Shown: positions 10,499 to 22,114 of the stretch, in pieces
Layout of the letters: every line of letters begins with the position of its first letter
How positions within the stretch are numbered: the first letter of the stretch is position 1
NCBI GenBank assembly: GCA_021234155.1
Contig: JAJEKV010000005.1
Coordinates: 21,810,089 to 21,874,088 of the forward strand
Source of the DNA: Isoetes taiwanensis
Lineage: Eukaryota > Streptophyta > Lycopodiopsida > Isoetales > Isoetaceae
DNA length: 64,000 nucleotides
Direction: 5' to 3'
Notes under the pieces: model-generated
What the model saw: only the letters and a program-made list of their open reading frames with translations
Told to the model about the DNA's origin: nothing
The model's database searches: none
Translations under genes and position numbers: made by a program

Positions 10499-13400
10499 CT
10501 AGTAAACGTGTGCCCGGCGTTGCCGGGCTAATATCCTAACATGTGTTCTTACTTGAGCGGGCTAATATCCTAACATGTGTTTTTACTTGATTTTTAATGT
10601 CCATCGCTATTTTTATTGTGTATGAACACTTATGAAACTTGTGCATTTGAAACATGTGTTGATTCTACTGCTTCTAAATAACAAAGATATCTGCTCTGAA
10701 GTAATACTTGCTTCATAAACCAAGCGACCTTCTACAAAGCCTTATTACTTGCAATATATTTAAGGAAAATGGTGGCACATGCTTAATGGATGAGAAAAAG
10801 ATCCACTACTAATGTGCCTGCTGTGATGTAAAAATGAAGCAACAAAAGACACTTTATTACAAAAGGCTAGTTTACCTCCATAATCGGCCTGCATACAATT
10901 AAACCCTTCTTCAACGGCCTGCTAAATCCGTGTGCCCAAAACATAGGTAAACATGAAAAAATCCGTTATCTATGCTTTTCAACTGATGCAAACATATGCA
11001 AATCCATTTCGGAATGAATGGAAATGAGATGTCATATATCCATGCATATTTTATTACAAAATATTGTCTGCAAAGTCTGCAAACCATCATCTGCCAGTTA
11101 ATAGCAATGAGAATTAGTTTGAATAAGCCATGCAGATAGATAAAGAGTGAATGCAAACGGATGAAAGAAGCTGGATATACACCAGAACAATTGCAGCAAA
11201 AATGAGGAAAAGGAAGATGTTTTTGTGTGGGCATTGTAAAGAACTTGTAATTGCATTTGGAATTGTTGGCACCCCTCCTAGCACAACTATTAACGCAACA
11301 TGATCTGGATAATCTGGATAAACATGAATCTGAGCTCATTATTTGGTGAACGGGCATGATTTTGCCACAAAAATTGCATAAAAATTTGATCTTACTGCTG
11401 TTGGAGGAGTCATCAGACTTGACAGAATCTCATCCTCTAAGAAACATAATGCAATCTGAAGGATTTACCTCAATGTTTTTCGTATTTTCATGGCCTAATA
11501 CTCCTTGCCGAACTCGTTTACTGCAAATAACACTTCAAGCTGCAAAAATAGAAGCAGATAAGTAATGTAATATGTATACATATAAAAAGTTGAACGCTTA
11601 CCGCTTTTGTCCCATTAAAATTGACTCCTGGATCTCCTCTAGGTTTTTTTGGACTGAATTTGAGCTCACTGGCAGCATTTTACACAGAAAAAATTTGGCT
11701 TCACCATGAGTACATAATATTATCAATTAGTCACACAGGGATAAGGATGAAAGTGAGGAAAAAAATGCTGCTATAGGGGAAGATCTGCTGTAACATTTGC
11801 AAGTAAGTAGATTACAATATAAACTTGAGTTTGGCAGGCCTGCAAATACTTGCTCTATGCCTAGCACATGTAGGTGTAAAAAAAGGGTCTGATGCACGTT
11901 GTTCCCTAACTATCAGACATTTGAAGTGGGTGTTCCAGCAAGTATTACCACGTTTCTGCCCTATCCCTTTTATGCTTACACTACGTTTCTAATGACTGCC
12001 AATGTGCAGTATTTAAATGTGAAAAAAAATAACAGTGGGTGTTATGAAACCTATGAAACCTTTTTCAGGTGAATATGACAATAATATTTGAGCTAAAGAA
12101 AGGAGCAAATAGTTACAGAAGAAAATGAAGGTTCTCCAATTGGGGAATAAATGGTGGTAAAACAAATTAACAAACATACAAAATTAGGCAGCTTTAGAGT
12201 GTTGTCTAACCAGAATGTGAAGTGTGAAAAGCAGCCATATTATAAACAATAAGAGTTGTTATTATGCTAGTAGTTCCACTATATCCCAGCATTATAACGC
12301 AGAAGTTCGATGAAGAAGAGCCAAAATTGAAGCAGGAAATAGAAAAATATGATGATAAGAACTTACTCAAAACCCGAAACCTTCAAAGGAAAGCATCCTG
12401 CAAACTGGATTAACCTGCACTGATTTGTGGCAGAAAAAGTATCCACCTGGCTTCATTTTGCCAATCCAATGAGCATCTAAGTTTCAGTTGCGATCGCCAC
12501 AACAACAAAACCTTGCACCAATCAATGCCACTCTGAATTGGATTCAAGGATTTTACAGAAGAGAGTAACCTGCAACATGGAACACCTATGAAGCTTCTAC
12601 AATACAAAATACAAATGCTCATCTTTAATCTTACCTTGTGCAGCTATGAAGACACCAAAACTCCCAAGACAGAAATTCATAAAGGAGAAGAAAACCAATA
12701 TATCTGCACATTTCAATGGATTAAATGAAAGAGCAAAATCATGAAAAAAGCAAAATGGGTATCTTCATAGCTTCAACGTGCTGCCGTCCATCGCTCTATT
12801 TTCCAGACAGAAAAGGCGCAATGAAATCTGGCATAGAGAACATGTCAATTGCGAAATTTGGCATAAAGAATATGTCAAGAAAGAAAATATGTTAAGCAAC
12901 CGAAAATCTGAAACCAATCTTTCTGTAATGCCATACATAGATCTGTTACATAAAGCACATAAATGAAAGTTAATTTAGGCACCACAAAAGTGAAAGAAGA
13001 AAGTGCTAAATGAATGAAGAGTTTTCTTGATAAAGGAAGAGCATCTGAAACAAAATCGTGTGGAAAAAAATTGAAGGGTCAAGGTCATAGTAGTTGTACC
13101 AAGAGCCTGAGCAGAATATCTCGCCCACAATGACCAGATTGATGAGAATATCTCGCCACAATGACCAGATTGATGAGTACCAATGGGTTCTTTGCTCCAA
13201 GCGATGACCTAAAAGATGGAGACCCAGCTACTCTGGTTCAGCAAATAAAAACGTTGAAGCTTCTTTGAAATGCAAAAACAGATAAGCAAATAGAGCTCTT
13301 GAAGCTTCTGCACCTTGCCAAAGCTTGATAAGATGTCGATTTTCTCCTGGGATTTCTCCTGCTTTTCTCTTCGTGCTGTCGAAAGCCACCAAGTGGCTTT

Positions 13401-14039
13401 ATCAAATACAAAAGCCAGAGAACCGGCCATATCCAAAGTTGGAAAAAACCCTTGGGATCTTGTGGAAAAACTTCCCGGATAAAAAGAGACTGTGCAAAAC
13501 CCATAAATCCCAACGCTTCCTCTGAACCTCAAAATCCGAAATTTGTTTGCTTGCTGACTGGTTCTTCCTTTCCTACTAACCTAAAGAGCCCGAAAAACTC
13601 ATCAAATCGGCCTTAGAATCGGCTGAAGATTCCATCATCACTGACCTCTGAATCTAAAATGCCAGAAAAAACGGAGGATGCATCTGAAGAAAAATTTGAC
13701 GGAAGTTCTACTCCAAGATGAAGTTCTGCTCCAAGATGTTGTTCTGCTCTTAAATCTCGGCTCCCAGCTCTACCGTGACTACTAACACAGCTTTAAGCCA
13801 GGCTCCACCAAAAATCCCTTTTCTGGCCGCCATGCTGCGTTAACCGACGGGTACCGCCCACAAGCAAGAGAGATAAAGTTGCTGCCGGAAAAATAAAGAG
13901 AAAAAAAAAAATATGTTAGGAAGAAGAAGTTTTGGCCGGAAAAAGCGTTACATTGCCGGAAAAAGCGTTACATCCGGCGCCGGAAAGGGCACACCGGAAA
14001 GAAGAAAGAGAAAGGGCAAAAACTTTTTAAGTAAGTAGA
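10499..14039 (-). mobile_element. Non-autonomous Helitron, 3,541 bp
   Basis: Read on the minus strand, the 5' end is TCTACTTACTTAAAAAG. The 3' end is a GCCCGGC-AAC-GCCGGGC hairpin followed 13 nt later by CTAG. The element sits between A (10498) and T (14040), as Helitrons do, without target duplication. The flanks joined across it reproduce the continuous sequence of the AT-rich element copy at 9278-9725. No Rep/helicase ORF is present, so it depends on an autonomous partner. A 27-bp direct duplication follows the hairpin internally at about 10530-10585. Confidence 0.85.
11469..11668 (-). pseudogene. captured exon-like blocks inside the Helitron
   Basis: Two short blocks on the minus strand, 11602-11668 and 11469-11520, are bounded by good splice sites (a CAG acceptor and GTAAG donor on the first; TTTGCAG acceptor and GTAAAT donor on the second). 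They can be read in one continuous frame without stops (SVQKNLEEIQESILMGQK, then KRVRQGVLGHENTKNIE). I do not recognise the parent gene. Helitrons commonly carry such host exon fragments. Other parts of the Helitron may hold more exons. Confidence 0.35.
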
Positions 14040-14444
14040 TACGTGAAGGATAACATGATAAAATTATATGTAATTTTACTCTTATTGATCAAAGTATAAA
14101 ATTGCTTTCTAAACTAATTTTCATTTTAATCTATTTAAAACTAGATTTTGATCTAAGATAAATTTTGTATGATTAAAATGCTATTTTTTTAAAATATTTA
14201 AAGAAAGTTCTAAATTGACATTAATTAAATGATTATATTTATGTGTAAACTATCGATCATTATGTTTATATTTCGATTTAAAAAATAAATTGTAGTTTAT
14301 TATTGATTTATTCAATATTTATTATTAAACCATTAACTTTATCATTTAATTAATTTCAATCTAAACTTTTTTTAAAGTATTTTAAAAACTATAAAAATTT
14401 GTAAATTGTGAAAATTCTCATAATATTTTTAAGTTATCACTTAG
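14040..14444. mobile_element. AT-rich element, copy 2, right part
   Basis: Aligns with 9323-9725 with scattered substitutions and small indels. The match ends abruptly at 14444, so the far terminal inverted repeat of this copy is missing or displaced. Confidence 0.75.
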
Positions 14445-14761
14445 GGTATGGTTGCCCGCCACCGCAGACCTACCGTACCCTGTGGTACCAAACGCCACCT
14501 CTGCGCCATCCCACAGTCCCCCCTGAACACGCACCAGGTGTCGCGACTTTGTGGGCAGGGAAAATTTTAAGGGACCTATAATTTTGTATAAGTATAATGA
14601 ATTGGCCATTCCTTGTAAAATATGCCCCAAAAGTGTAGCCTGAACTGGCCATTTTTCCTATTTTTTTCTAATGTGGATGCAACCCAGTTGACGATTTTTG
14701 AACCAAATATCTAATAATGTGTAGGTCAAATGGCAATTTTTAGCTAGATTCTTATTAAATA
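14445..14761. other. unassigned sequence between the two Helitrons
   Basis: Begins abruptly with GGGTATGGTTGCCCGCCACC at the end of the AT-rich copy and runs to the second Helitron. No coding feature; possibly part of another transposon. Confidence 0.3.
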
Positions 14762-14960
14762 TTAGTAATGGTGCCCAGCGTTGCTGGGCATAAATTAGGG
14801 ACCTTTAAATTCTCCCTTTATTCATTCTCCCCTTTTTCTTTTTCCTAACCCCGTCTCCCTCCCTTTTCCCTTCCCTTCCTTTTTTCACTACCATTTTTTT
14901 CTTTTCTTTTCCCCTTCCTCTTCCTCTTCCTCTTCCTCTTCCTCTTCCTCTTCCTCTTCC

Positions 14961-15870
14961 TCACAGTTTCTCAAAAAGGCCTTGAAGACTTTGAGATATC
15001 CCTTTCAACATATTCAATTTTTCCTTCTCGAGAGCGAGGTTACCATCTTGGGCCTTCTTGCTTATTTTAGTCATTCTTTTGATAGCCAAAGCAACCTTAG
15101 ATGCTGCACCTTTTGACTTTTTCTTTTTCTTTGGATTTACAGTTTTTTTCTCATCAGGTGTCATCGTCTTTCCCCCATCCTCTTTGTCAATAGATGTCTT
15201 AATACTCTCCACTCCTTCTGTCTCAACAATGTCTTCCTCCTCCATATTTTCTGCCATGGGTGTATTATTATCTATAGCATTGTCATGAGCATAAGAAATA
15301 ACATGAGCACATTCGCTTATATTAAACTGCTTGTCACTTCTTTTTGCATGCTTCAGTATCTTTGTCCAAGTCCAGGAAATATGAGACTAACTGCAAATAC
15401 AATTTCTGCCAAATATCAAAACTTTGCTTTCCCGTATTAGTAATAAATTCCTTGTGCAGTTCTCCACGTAAGTGGATTGGAGCTACCACCCAATTATCTT
15501 TCTAGTTTGTACCTCTTTCTTTTTGCACATCTCCAGCAGGTGCTCTAGCAGGCTCCTTTGTTTTTCTTCCACGAGGTTTCTTTTTCTAACTAGGCTCTGA
15601 AACAATTTCAGCAAGGTTTTGACTTGGCTCTGTTATAATAAGAGGACTAGAATAAGGATACATTGGAGGGATAACTGATTGCCTTTGCAATAAGACCATG
15701 CAAAAGTGCATGAAAATAGACAGGATAATTTGGATGTGGCAGAGTAGGTTGAGAGGATTCATGTACCTTGCTGACGGTCGTGCATCGCTAGGCTTCAACA
15801 ATTCAAGCATGATGAAAACATGAACTGCTTGGCAAACTTGAAGAAGACTTTGCCGCATAGTTGGATCCAT
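14961..15870 (-). pseudogene. trihelix/Myb-SANT-like protein fragment captured in Helitron 2
   Basis: Minus-strand text at 15345-15520 reads KDNWVVAPIHLRGELHKEF, then QSFDIWQKLYLQL and DKDTEACKKK. That spacing of Trp and basic residues fits trihelix or Myb/SANT-like DNA-binding domains, also seen in PIF/Harbinger ORF1 partners. An in-frame TAG precedes KDNW where Trp is expected. Downstream (14961-15257) is an acidic and Lys-rich C-terminal segment with a predicted helix (ISKKAQDGNLALEKEKLNML). Upstream at 15586-15870 is more open text without a recognised motif. Frames change between blocks, so this is broken. Confidence 0.45.
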
Positions 15871-15902
15871 GCCAATAGATATGACCTAAGCATTCAATTA
15901 AT

Positions 15903-15952
15903 AATAGAATAGAATAGAATAGAATAGAATAGAATAGAATAGAATAGAATAG
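15903..15952. repeat. (AATAG)n microsatellite
   Basis: About ten copies of a pentanucleotide, the same sequence class as the LINE tails at 6391 and 28447 but on the other strand. Confidence 0.9.
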
Positions 15953-16436
15953 AGAATGGTAAGCACATGGATTTGAAACAAAACATTCCTCTTCCTCTTC
16001 CTTTTCTCTTTCCCATTTCCATGCATGTTTTTTATTTTCTTATGCTTACCTTTTCATGTGCCCTTTTCTTCCTTTCCCCACCCTCTTCCTCTTGATCACG
16101 TGCCCTTTTTCCCATTTCTTTTCCCATTTCACAAGGAGCCTAAAAATGAACAACTATATTTAACTAGTATGATATCATCTAAAAACCATGATACGAGCGC
16201 CATCGACGTTTTTCACGCCTTCAGGTCACCTGAGCGCCTTCGACCACAGATGTATAGAAGCCGTTTTCTGATTTCTTCCGGCGCCCGCGATCCATGGCAC
16301 CTAAAGCCATACTCAGAGAAGGTTAGTTCCAGCCCCCTCAGCTCAAGAAGATCCGGTCGCGATTTATTTCGATAATGCATGTTTAATTTTATGGTTCGCC
16401 TTTTCGTCTAGTAGTCATAAAGAAGTAAAAAACTCA

Positions 16437-16531
16437 ACAGGATCGCGACCGCGATTCTGCTGAGTGCTCAGCAGGATCGCGGCTACGATCCTCTTGAGTG
16501 CTCAGCAAGATCGCGGCCGCGATCTTGTTCA
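16437..16531. repeat. cluster of alternating palindromes (GATCGCGGCCGCGATC type)
   Basis: Three near-palindromes of the form GATCGCGGCCGCGATC (at about 16440, 16474 and 16508) alternate with two copies of TGAGTGCTCAGCA-type palindromes, giving a period of roughly 34 bp. The whole cluster can also fold as one large structure because AACAGGATCGCG at the left pairs with CGCGATCTTGTT at the right. Related single sites occur at 18168, 20457 and 46438. Confidence 0.8.
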
Positions 16532-16559
16532 CTTCACGGGAGAATATGTGCGGTAGGAA

Positions 16560-16986
16560 TTAATAATACACTTCTCTTGCTTGCAGCTCTGGATTTGTTA
16601 GCGGTCCGGGCGTTGAGCCTCTGAAGATCATCACACCTTCCAATGAAAGGAAGTGGTGCATTGAAATTGCACAAGCAATTCCACGGACAAAGGCGGCCAT
16701 GCGAAAAAGACCCTGCTTGTTCCTCAAGGCGGGCAAAAAGGCGAGGACATACAACGGATAGGAATTGTCATTGCTATGTGGGAAGGAACAAAAACAATGT
16801 CCAAAGGCGCCATTATATGCGGCGTGGAGGATACTAAAGATTTTGCAGTTCCTCGAGCACGTCCTTAAATGGACAAACTATGATCTCTCACTAATGACGG
16901 CTAGCAAGTTAAACAAGCCGGCCCGCAGGAAAGAATGTTCCGACCGATTGCAAAAGGATACCTACTGGGAGCTGCGAGTCCTATGA
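16560..16986 (+). pseudogene. unrecognised coding-like block upstream of the ParB-like gene
   Basis: After a plausible acceptor (CTTGCTTGCAG at 16574-16584), one frame reads GVEPLKIITPSNERKWCIE and continues to a stop near 16760. A second frame continues to 16986 (LYAAWRILKILQFLEHVLKW). No family recognised. It is likely the 5' portion of the gene that follows on the same strand, broken by frameshift. Confidence 0.3.
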
Positions 16987-17275
16987 ATCTCTGTCTCTGT
17001 CAGGAATAAGCGGAAATAGAGATATATTATCGGTTTTCGACATGCGAGAAAAGGTTTGCTAGCGGATAAGAAACCACCCGGCATTGCATTAAAAGCTAAA
17101 GCGAGATGAGAAAATGCCCCTCGGTAATGGACACAAACCGGTTAAGAGCTCGGCGAAGAAAAAGCATGTAAAGCCCATTTCAGCGGCGAGAGGACTCTAC
17201 CCGGACGAGCCCATGCGTGGAGCCTGTTTCCCGCCCATCCGCCGCTATTATTAATCCTACTCGGCCTTTGGCTAT

Positions 17276-20095
17276 TTGTGCTCCCCTATTGTGGATTTAA
17301 AGATAATCACGGTCCCAAATAAGATTTCTAAGTTCACGATCAACCTCATAAGCCCGACTACGCCGACCGGTAGCGAGCCGCCGTCTTCGCATGCCCCTTC
17401 CATCACAGGTATTTCATCCTCGAAGAGCTTAGCATGGCCCGTTGTTTCTGAACTACCGACGGAGCTTAAATTCAATCCTGAGGAAGAACGCCAAGTTGGC
17501 GGAACAAAGCGCACCGCGAAGCTTGAACAATTTAAGCGGTTCTATCCGGCTTGGTGTGAACTGGTTTATGAAGGTCTCTATCTTTGATTGCGAGCCAGCT
17601 CCTACTAACCTCACGCATCGAATGCGTTCAAACGACCATGTGCAGACACTCGTGAAGAGCTTCAAGACTTATCCTACGGAGGTGCTCACACCGGCCGACG
17701 TTGTCCCCTTCGACCCGATTACCAGGTGATTGTTATTGTCCATCATTTCTGTTTTGTGGCTTCATAACTTATAAGTGCACAACATTTCAGGAAAAAGATC
17801 ACGTGGAACACAGAAGCTGATTTGAAGGGCAAGAAATTTTGGATAATTTCTGGTAACCACAGTATATGTGCAGCTCAATTGCTTTGTGGTGTTGTTGGAG
17901 AGTTTGAACAAATGCTAGAGTTTGCTAAAGCCACGCCCGGAAAGAAGAACAAGAGTGCTTAATGGAAATTTGACAAATAGAGAATATATTGAATTGAGCA
18001 TTCAGTGCAATGAAGTCATTGCTAACACTGTATACAGAGAGCCATTGTTAGAGAAGCTTCAACAGCTGTGGCATCAACATAAGGCGTATGGATGTCCTCC
18101 GCAAGGTCCTATTGGTACTGCCACAACCTCAGCTTGGAAGGTATTTTTCTTATCTTAGCTCATGAACATCGCGGCCGCGATTTTCCTGACCATTTCTTTT
18201 GTAGGACTTCCACGAGATAGCTACCACAACTTTGAAGGTGAAGGAGCTAAAAGACGAAAAACAATTTATTTTTATGGAGGAGCGGGTCTTCAGAAAATTA
18301 ATGGAAGTGGCCAACAAATGGGTGAGCAAAAAAATCTGTGATGAACATGGAGATTTTCCTGATAAGCCCACGAAGGACTTCTTCAACAAAACTTGGTTAA
18401 GATACCTTCGAGGCATGTCTAATGCAGAGGTGTCTCAGCTTCTTGATGAGATTTTGGAAGGAAAAACTTACATTAAGGTGCAAGCCGGATATCATGGCAG
18501 GTTTGATTGCAAGCAGCGTGCCATTGACATTAGAAGCTTGACCTTCATGCGGAAAGTGATTTTGTCATACGCTTCCACGTTGCTTCAGAAAGAATACACT
18601 TTTTGGGAAGAATTGGTGTCTGATTTTCCTGCTTTCACGGAACAGCAGATTCTTGATATATCTTACATGAAAGCCAATTACAATAAGGATCATGTTGTGG
18701 GTAATTTGCCAGTTGCATTTTTAGAACCCATTAGATCGATTTTGAAACCTGAAGAGGCTATCAAAATCAAACAAAAGAAAAATGTTGTACATGCTGTGAC
18801 AAAGGAAGGGATTCCTACCTCCACTCAAGTATCTGAGAATGCAACTTTGGTGTTCATTGACATTAGAGGATTCTCTACATTATGGACATGCAAAAAATAC
18901 ATGGAACTCTTTACCAGAATATCCAGCATGACAACTGCTAATATTTATCACCTAGTGATTCTGATGCGATCTGTGAACTTGCGGATTGCATCTGATGTAA
19001 AGCATTCGGGCGGGTCCCATATTTACGTAGGCACATATGACGAGCGGGGATGGGTGAACAAGAAAAGGGTGAAGGAATATTAGTATTACATCACCCATAT
19101 GTGCATTGCGAAGCGATTCGGGTCATTTCGATATTGCGGTGGAGCCGTTTGACACCGGTGAGCACCGCACCAAAGAACACCCCTTGCCACCAATGCTTGT
19201 GTCGGTAGCGAAGAAGCCCGATGAGAAAAAAAAAAAAAATGGCGGACTTACTTCACGGGTAAACCCGTGTACAAGTTTGTCGGAATGGAAGGTGATCACG
19301 TAATGAAGTCGGTTGAAGACATCATATGCTTACTACATAGTTGACAAGCTTGTGCCCAAGGATGGTTGTGTCCTTGATTTCTTCTCAGTAGTCTTGCTTC
19401 CGTGTCGCCTTAATGCGAGGGAAAGAAAAGTATTACTTTCGAAAGCGGGGTAAAAGTATGTCAATTTTTCGAGGGGCTTTCTTGGATAAGCTTCGAAAAA
19501 ATAGCTTGCATGGCGTGGACACTATAAATGATCCCGACAAGATCAATTTAAACATTACCGGAGAACGGATATATCTAAGATTGATGAAATCTTGGATCAA
19601 ATGGATGAAAAGCTATGAGGAAAGGATGCAGGGAAGCGAAAAGACTTACGGAGTCTCGAGAAAGGTATTATTGCGCTAGATCCCGTGTGTTTCAAAATTG
19701 GGGGCTTTAAACAAAAAATTTGATGCCTACATGCCTTTCTTGACAAAGCGGGTCGAGTTCGAATCGTAGGCATGGATGTGGACCCTGCGGATCAAGAGGG
19801 TGAGCCATCGGTACACAAGAGCATCGAGTTCAGCCAAGAAATAGAAGCTCTTCCATGCACCCGATATCGCTTCCTTTGTGTTGTGCGAGTGGCGCTTGTG
19901 ATCGAAGGTAAGCGCTATGGATACACGAGGCCCGAAGGACCCGGATCCACATATCAAGTCCTTGCACAGGCCATGTCTGTAGACATCCTAGATGTAACGA
20001 GCTATAGTGAGATGGACTATGAGAGGTTTTACAAAGGGGTCGGGGAACATGTTGCTAGGATTCTTGAGATAGGTGTTGTACACGAAGTCGATTGA
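17276..20095 (+). pseudogene. multi-exon gene with ParB-like and possible methylase-like parts, broken
   Basis: Exons ending at 17725, spanning 17791-18140 and starting at 18205 are joined by GT-AG introns of 65 and 64 bp that keep the frame at both joints. Across the first joint the text runs PADVVPFDPITR, then KKFWIISGNHSICAAQ. A GNH motif preceding a helix is what ParB/sulfiredoxin-like nuclease domains show. The longest exon, 18205-19083, is open for about 290 residues with no motif I can name. Further down, in changing frames, GWVNKKRVKEY and PKDGCVLDFFS (about 19355-19390) resemble the last motif of N4/N6 DNA methylases. The terminal ORF at 19772-20095 ends in ARILEIGVVHEVD. Frameshifts near 17530, 17920 and 19083 make the gene non-functional. 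The family assignment is inference. Confidence 0.4.
18168..18181. repeat. ATCGCGGCCGCGAT palindrome inside an intron
   Basis: A perfect 14-bp palindrome lies in the 64-bp intron 18141-18204 of the ParB-like gene; same family as the cluster at 16437. Confidence 0.8.
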
Positions 20096-20451
20096 TCGAA
20101 ACCCGGATGGACTAATTTACGCCCCTCGGCAAAGTAATGTACATTGCTATATTTGAGGAATATAACTTACAAGGCTTTGAAGTTTTCCACATCTTTGAGT
20201 TTTCTTATTGTTTGAGTTTTGTTTCTTGTCTAAACTTTCCTTGATTTCGATATTTGCTAGCACTTTCTTAGAATTATTGGCTTTACTGGACTTCTTCTAA
20301 ATTAAAATTCGAATCGGATGGGTAGCTAAACATGACTCAAAACAAAAGCGCCCAGCGATCCTCGGTATCACTTTGTTTTCTTTTCATCCATGTGTAGACC
20401 TTAACAGACTTGTGATATTATATCCATGGGCTAGCTAAGCAGCTTCAAATC

Positions 20452-20473
20452 TTCGCCGTCGCGATCCTGCTGA
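20452..20473. repeat. half copy of the palindrome family
   Basis: The sequence GTCGCGATCCTGCTGAG is the reverse complement of text in the 16437 cluster; it lies about 360 bp after the last ORF of the ParB-like gene. Confidence 0.55.
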
Positions 20474-20715
20474 GTATTTTTTATCTTTCTTGTGGACTGC
20501 TCTTACTCACAAAGGAGCTTGGGATAGCCTTATACATGTCAAAGTCGGATACCTCGCTGGTTGTGACCAAAAAACAGCGAAAAAAACGGCAACTTTTACT
20601 CTGTTGCAACCACTTACGGTGTTTTATAGACAACCAAGAACCTATTTCATGCTAAACGAGAATTCCGAAATTCTCTAATTAAAAAATTTGTGCTTAATTG
20701 GCCGGGCAGTGTGGG

Positions 20716-20998
20716 TCACCTGCCTTGTAACTGGGAACAACCATACTGAGGGGGGGGGCCTTCTTGTAATGCCCTATTGAACATGGCCATTAGGACCGGT
20801 ACTATAGATGACCTTGACGAGTAACTCTGCCTGCATACCATCCAAGTTTGCCGCTTTTCCATTGGCCAGATGCCGTAAGCGTTGGACATCATCTTGTATT
20901 GCTTCTCGAGGACCCTCAAGATTATAGAACTGCTCCAAGTATTGCTCCCATTGCTCAGAAGTGATGTTCCCTGTAGGCTTTATTGGCTTTCCGATCAT
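20716..20998 (-). mobile_element. LINE reverse transcriptase N-terminal fragment
   Basis: Minus-strand text reads LRHLANGKAANLDGMQAELL, followed after a frameshift by VLMAMFNRALQEGPPPQ. These are the entry motifs of plant and animal LINE RTs (NGKA-x-x-xDG-x-x-AE, then FN-x-x-L-x-x-G-x-x-P). Only this short piece is present. Confidence 0.75.
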
Positions 20999-21379
20999 CT
21001 TTCCCAGAAGGTCCTGGATGACAGTCCAGAAGATAAAACATTTCCTTTTGATCCCTGCAATGTGCTGGCTTTCTTATCCTTGAGGAAGGCCGTATATATC
21101 ATCCGGGATGTGATTAATCTGAACATGGATGAGGTTAATCCAGAGTCCATTATCAACTAGGAAGAACTATGCAGTTTGAAGCCCAAAGACCAATTGTTTT
21201 GCCCCTTTTTTTAATTGACTCGATTGTGTTTTGCCCCAAATCCCTTGTTCTCTTTATCAATCTAGCATATAAGGGGCATACAAGCGGTTGACATGCTTTC
21301 CAAAGCAGATCAAAATGCCAAATGGAGTAACAAGAGAGATTTTTGCCCTGTCGCACAGTTCTATTTTTATTTTTCTGTC
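20999..21379. other. no recognised gene
   Basis: Contains an open plus-strand stretch to 21160 (VLAFLSLRKAVYIIRDVINL) with no recognised family; otherwise non-coding. Confidence 0.3.
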
Positions 21380-21510
21380 TGGTTTAGTCATTTTTTCTCT
21401 GAATTAACCATTTGGCTGATATCGAATATCCGGATTAGCCACCTTAGTTGATACCAGATGTCCAGATTAACCACCCTGGCTGATACCAAATGCCCGGTGG
21501 TAACCACATC
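21380..21510 (+). repeat. 32-bp minisatellite, 4 degenerate units
   Basis: Units begin near 21380, 21412, 21444 and 21476 with CTGGTTTAG, TTGGCTGAT, TTAGTTGAT and CTGGCTGAT, and end in ATTAACCA or ATTAGCCACC. Spacing is exactly 32 bp each time. Confidence 0.75.
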
Positions 21511-22100
21511 CCGGATAATATATACGGAGTTCTCTATCTGGCCAGGTGTGGGCATAAAGCAGGATTCGTGATCTGGCAGAGCCAGAACTTGAGTTCCTTA
21601 CACTCAGTATCAAACCACAGGTTATGTGGAAGGGTTGTGGTCTCCGAGACCTATTGCGGGAAGCTTTTCCTAAAGCATCCTTCTGCAGCTATCCCAAGCA
21701 CGCCAATCAACTGGCCCGACTGTTTCTCTAGCGTAAGGAACTGCAAAATTCCTGTGAGGTCGTCTGTGAGCATCCCCGCGTAAGCCTGTACATATTCATA
21801 ATCCAAATGTAGCTGAGGCATATGAGGAGTTTCAACATAGGGAGTACCAATGATATAGAATATGGCAAGGCCAAAAGCTAGAGACAAGGCACTAGAGAGG
21901 GAGGAGGGCACGAGGGAATACAAATAAATTTTGTATTTGAAAAGCCAAATGGGATTTTTTCTTAGTTCTATATATGATATTTGGGCGAATATTTAGTATC
22001 GTAATTAATATCGGCCTGGGATTGTTGGAAATTTTGCCTAAATTAAGAGGCGTAATTTCATCAACCAAAATTTTCTTTTAAAATTTTTAGATATAGAAAC
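21511..22100. other. no recognised gene
   Basis: A minus-strand open stretch (21651-21923, with a hydrophobic segment LALAFGLAIFYIIG-like near its start) has no recognised family; nothing else is supported. Confidence 0.3.
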
Positions 22101-22114
22101 ATATAGTTCCAAAG

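Larger units (their letters stand above)
14762..16172 (-). mobile_element. Second, smaller Helitron (probable), 1,411 bp
   Basis: On the minus strand the 3' end is a GCCCAGC-AAC-GCTGGGC hairpin followed by ACCATTACTAA and a flanking T, matching the hairpin plus CTRR|T rule. The proposed 5' end is TCATACTAGTTAAATATAG at 16172, with A on its other side. Polypyrimidine tracts are found near both ends. The 3' end is firm; the 5' end is a best guess. It holds a gene fragment on its minus strand. Confidence 0.6.

Noticed and set aside
13209-13532. Minus-strand ORFs within Helitron 1 as a complete gene
   Set aside because: Two overlapping frames of similar length and no motif; at most captured exon material.
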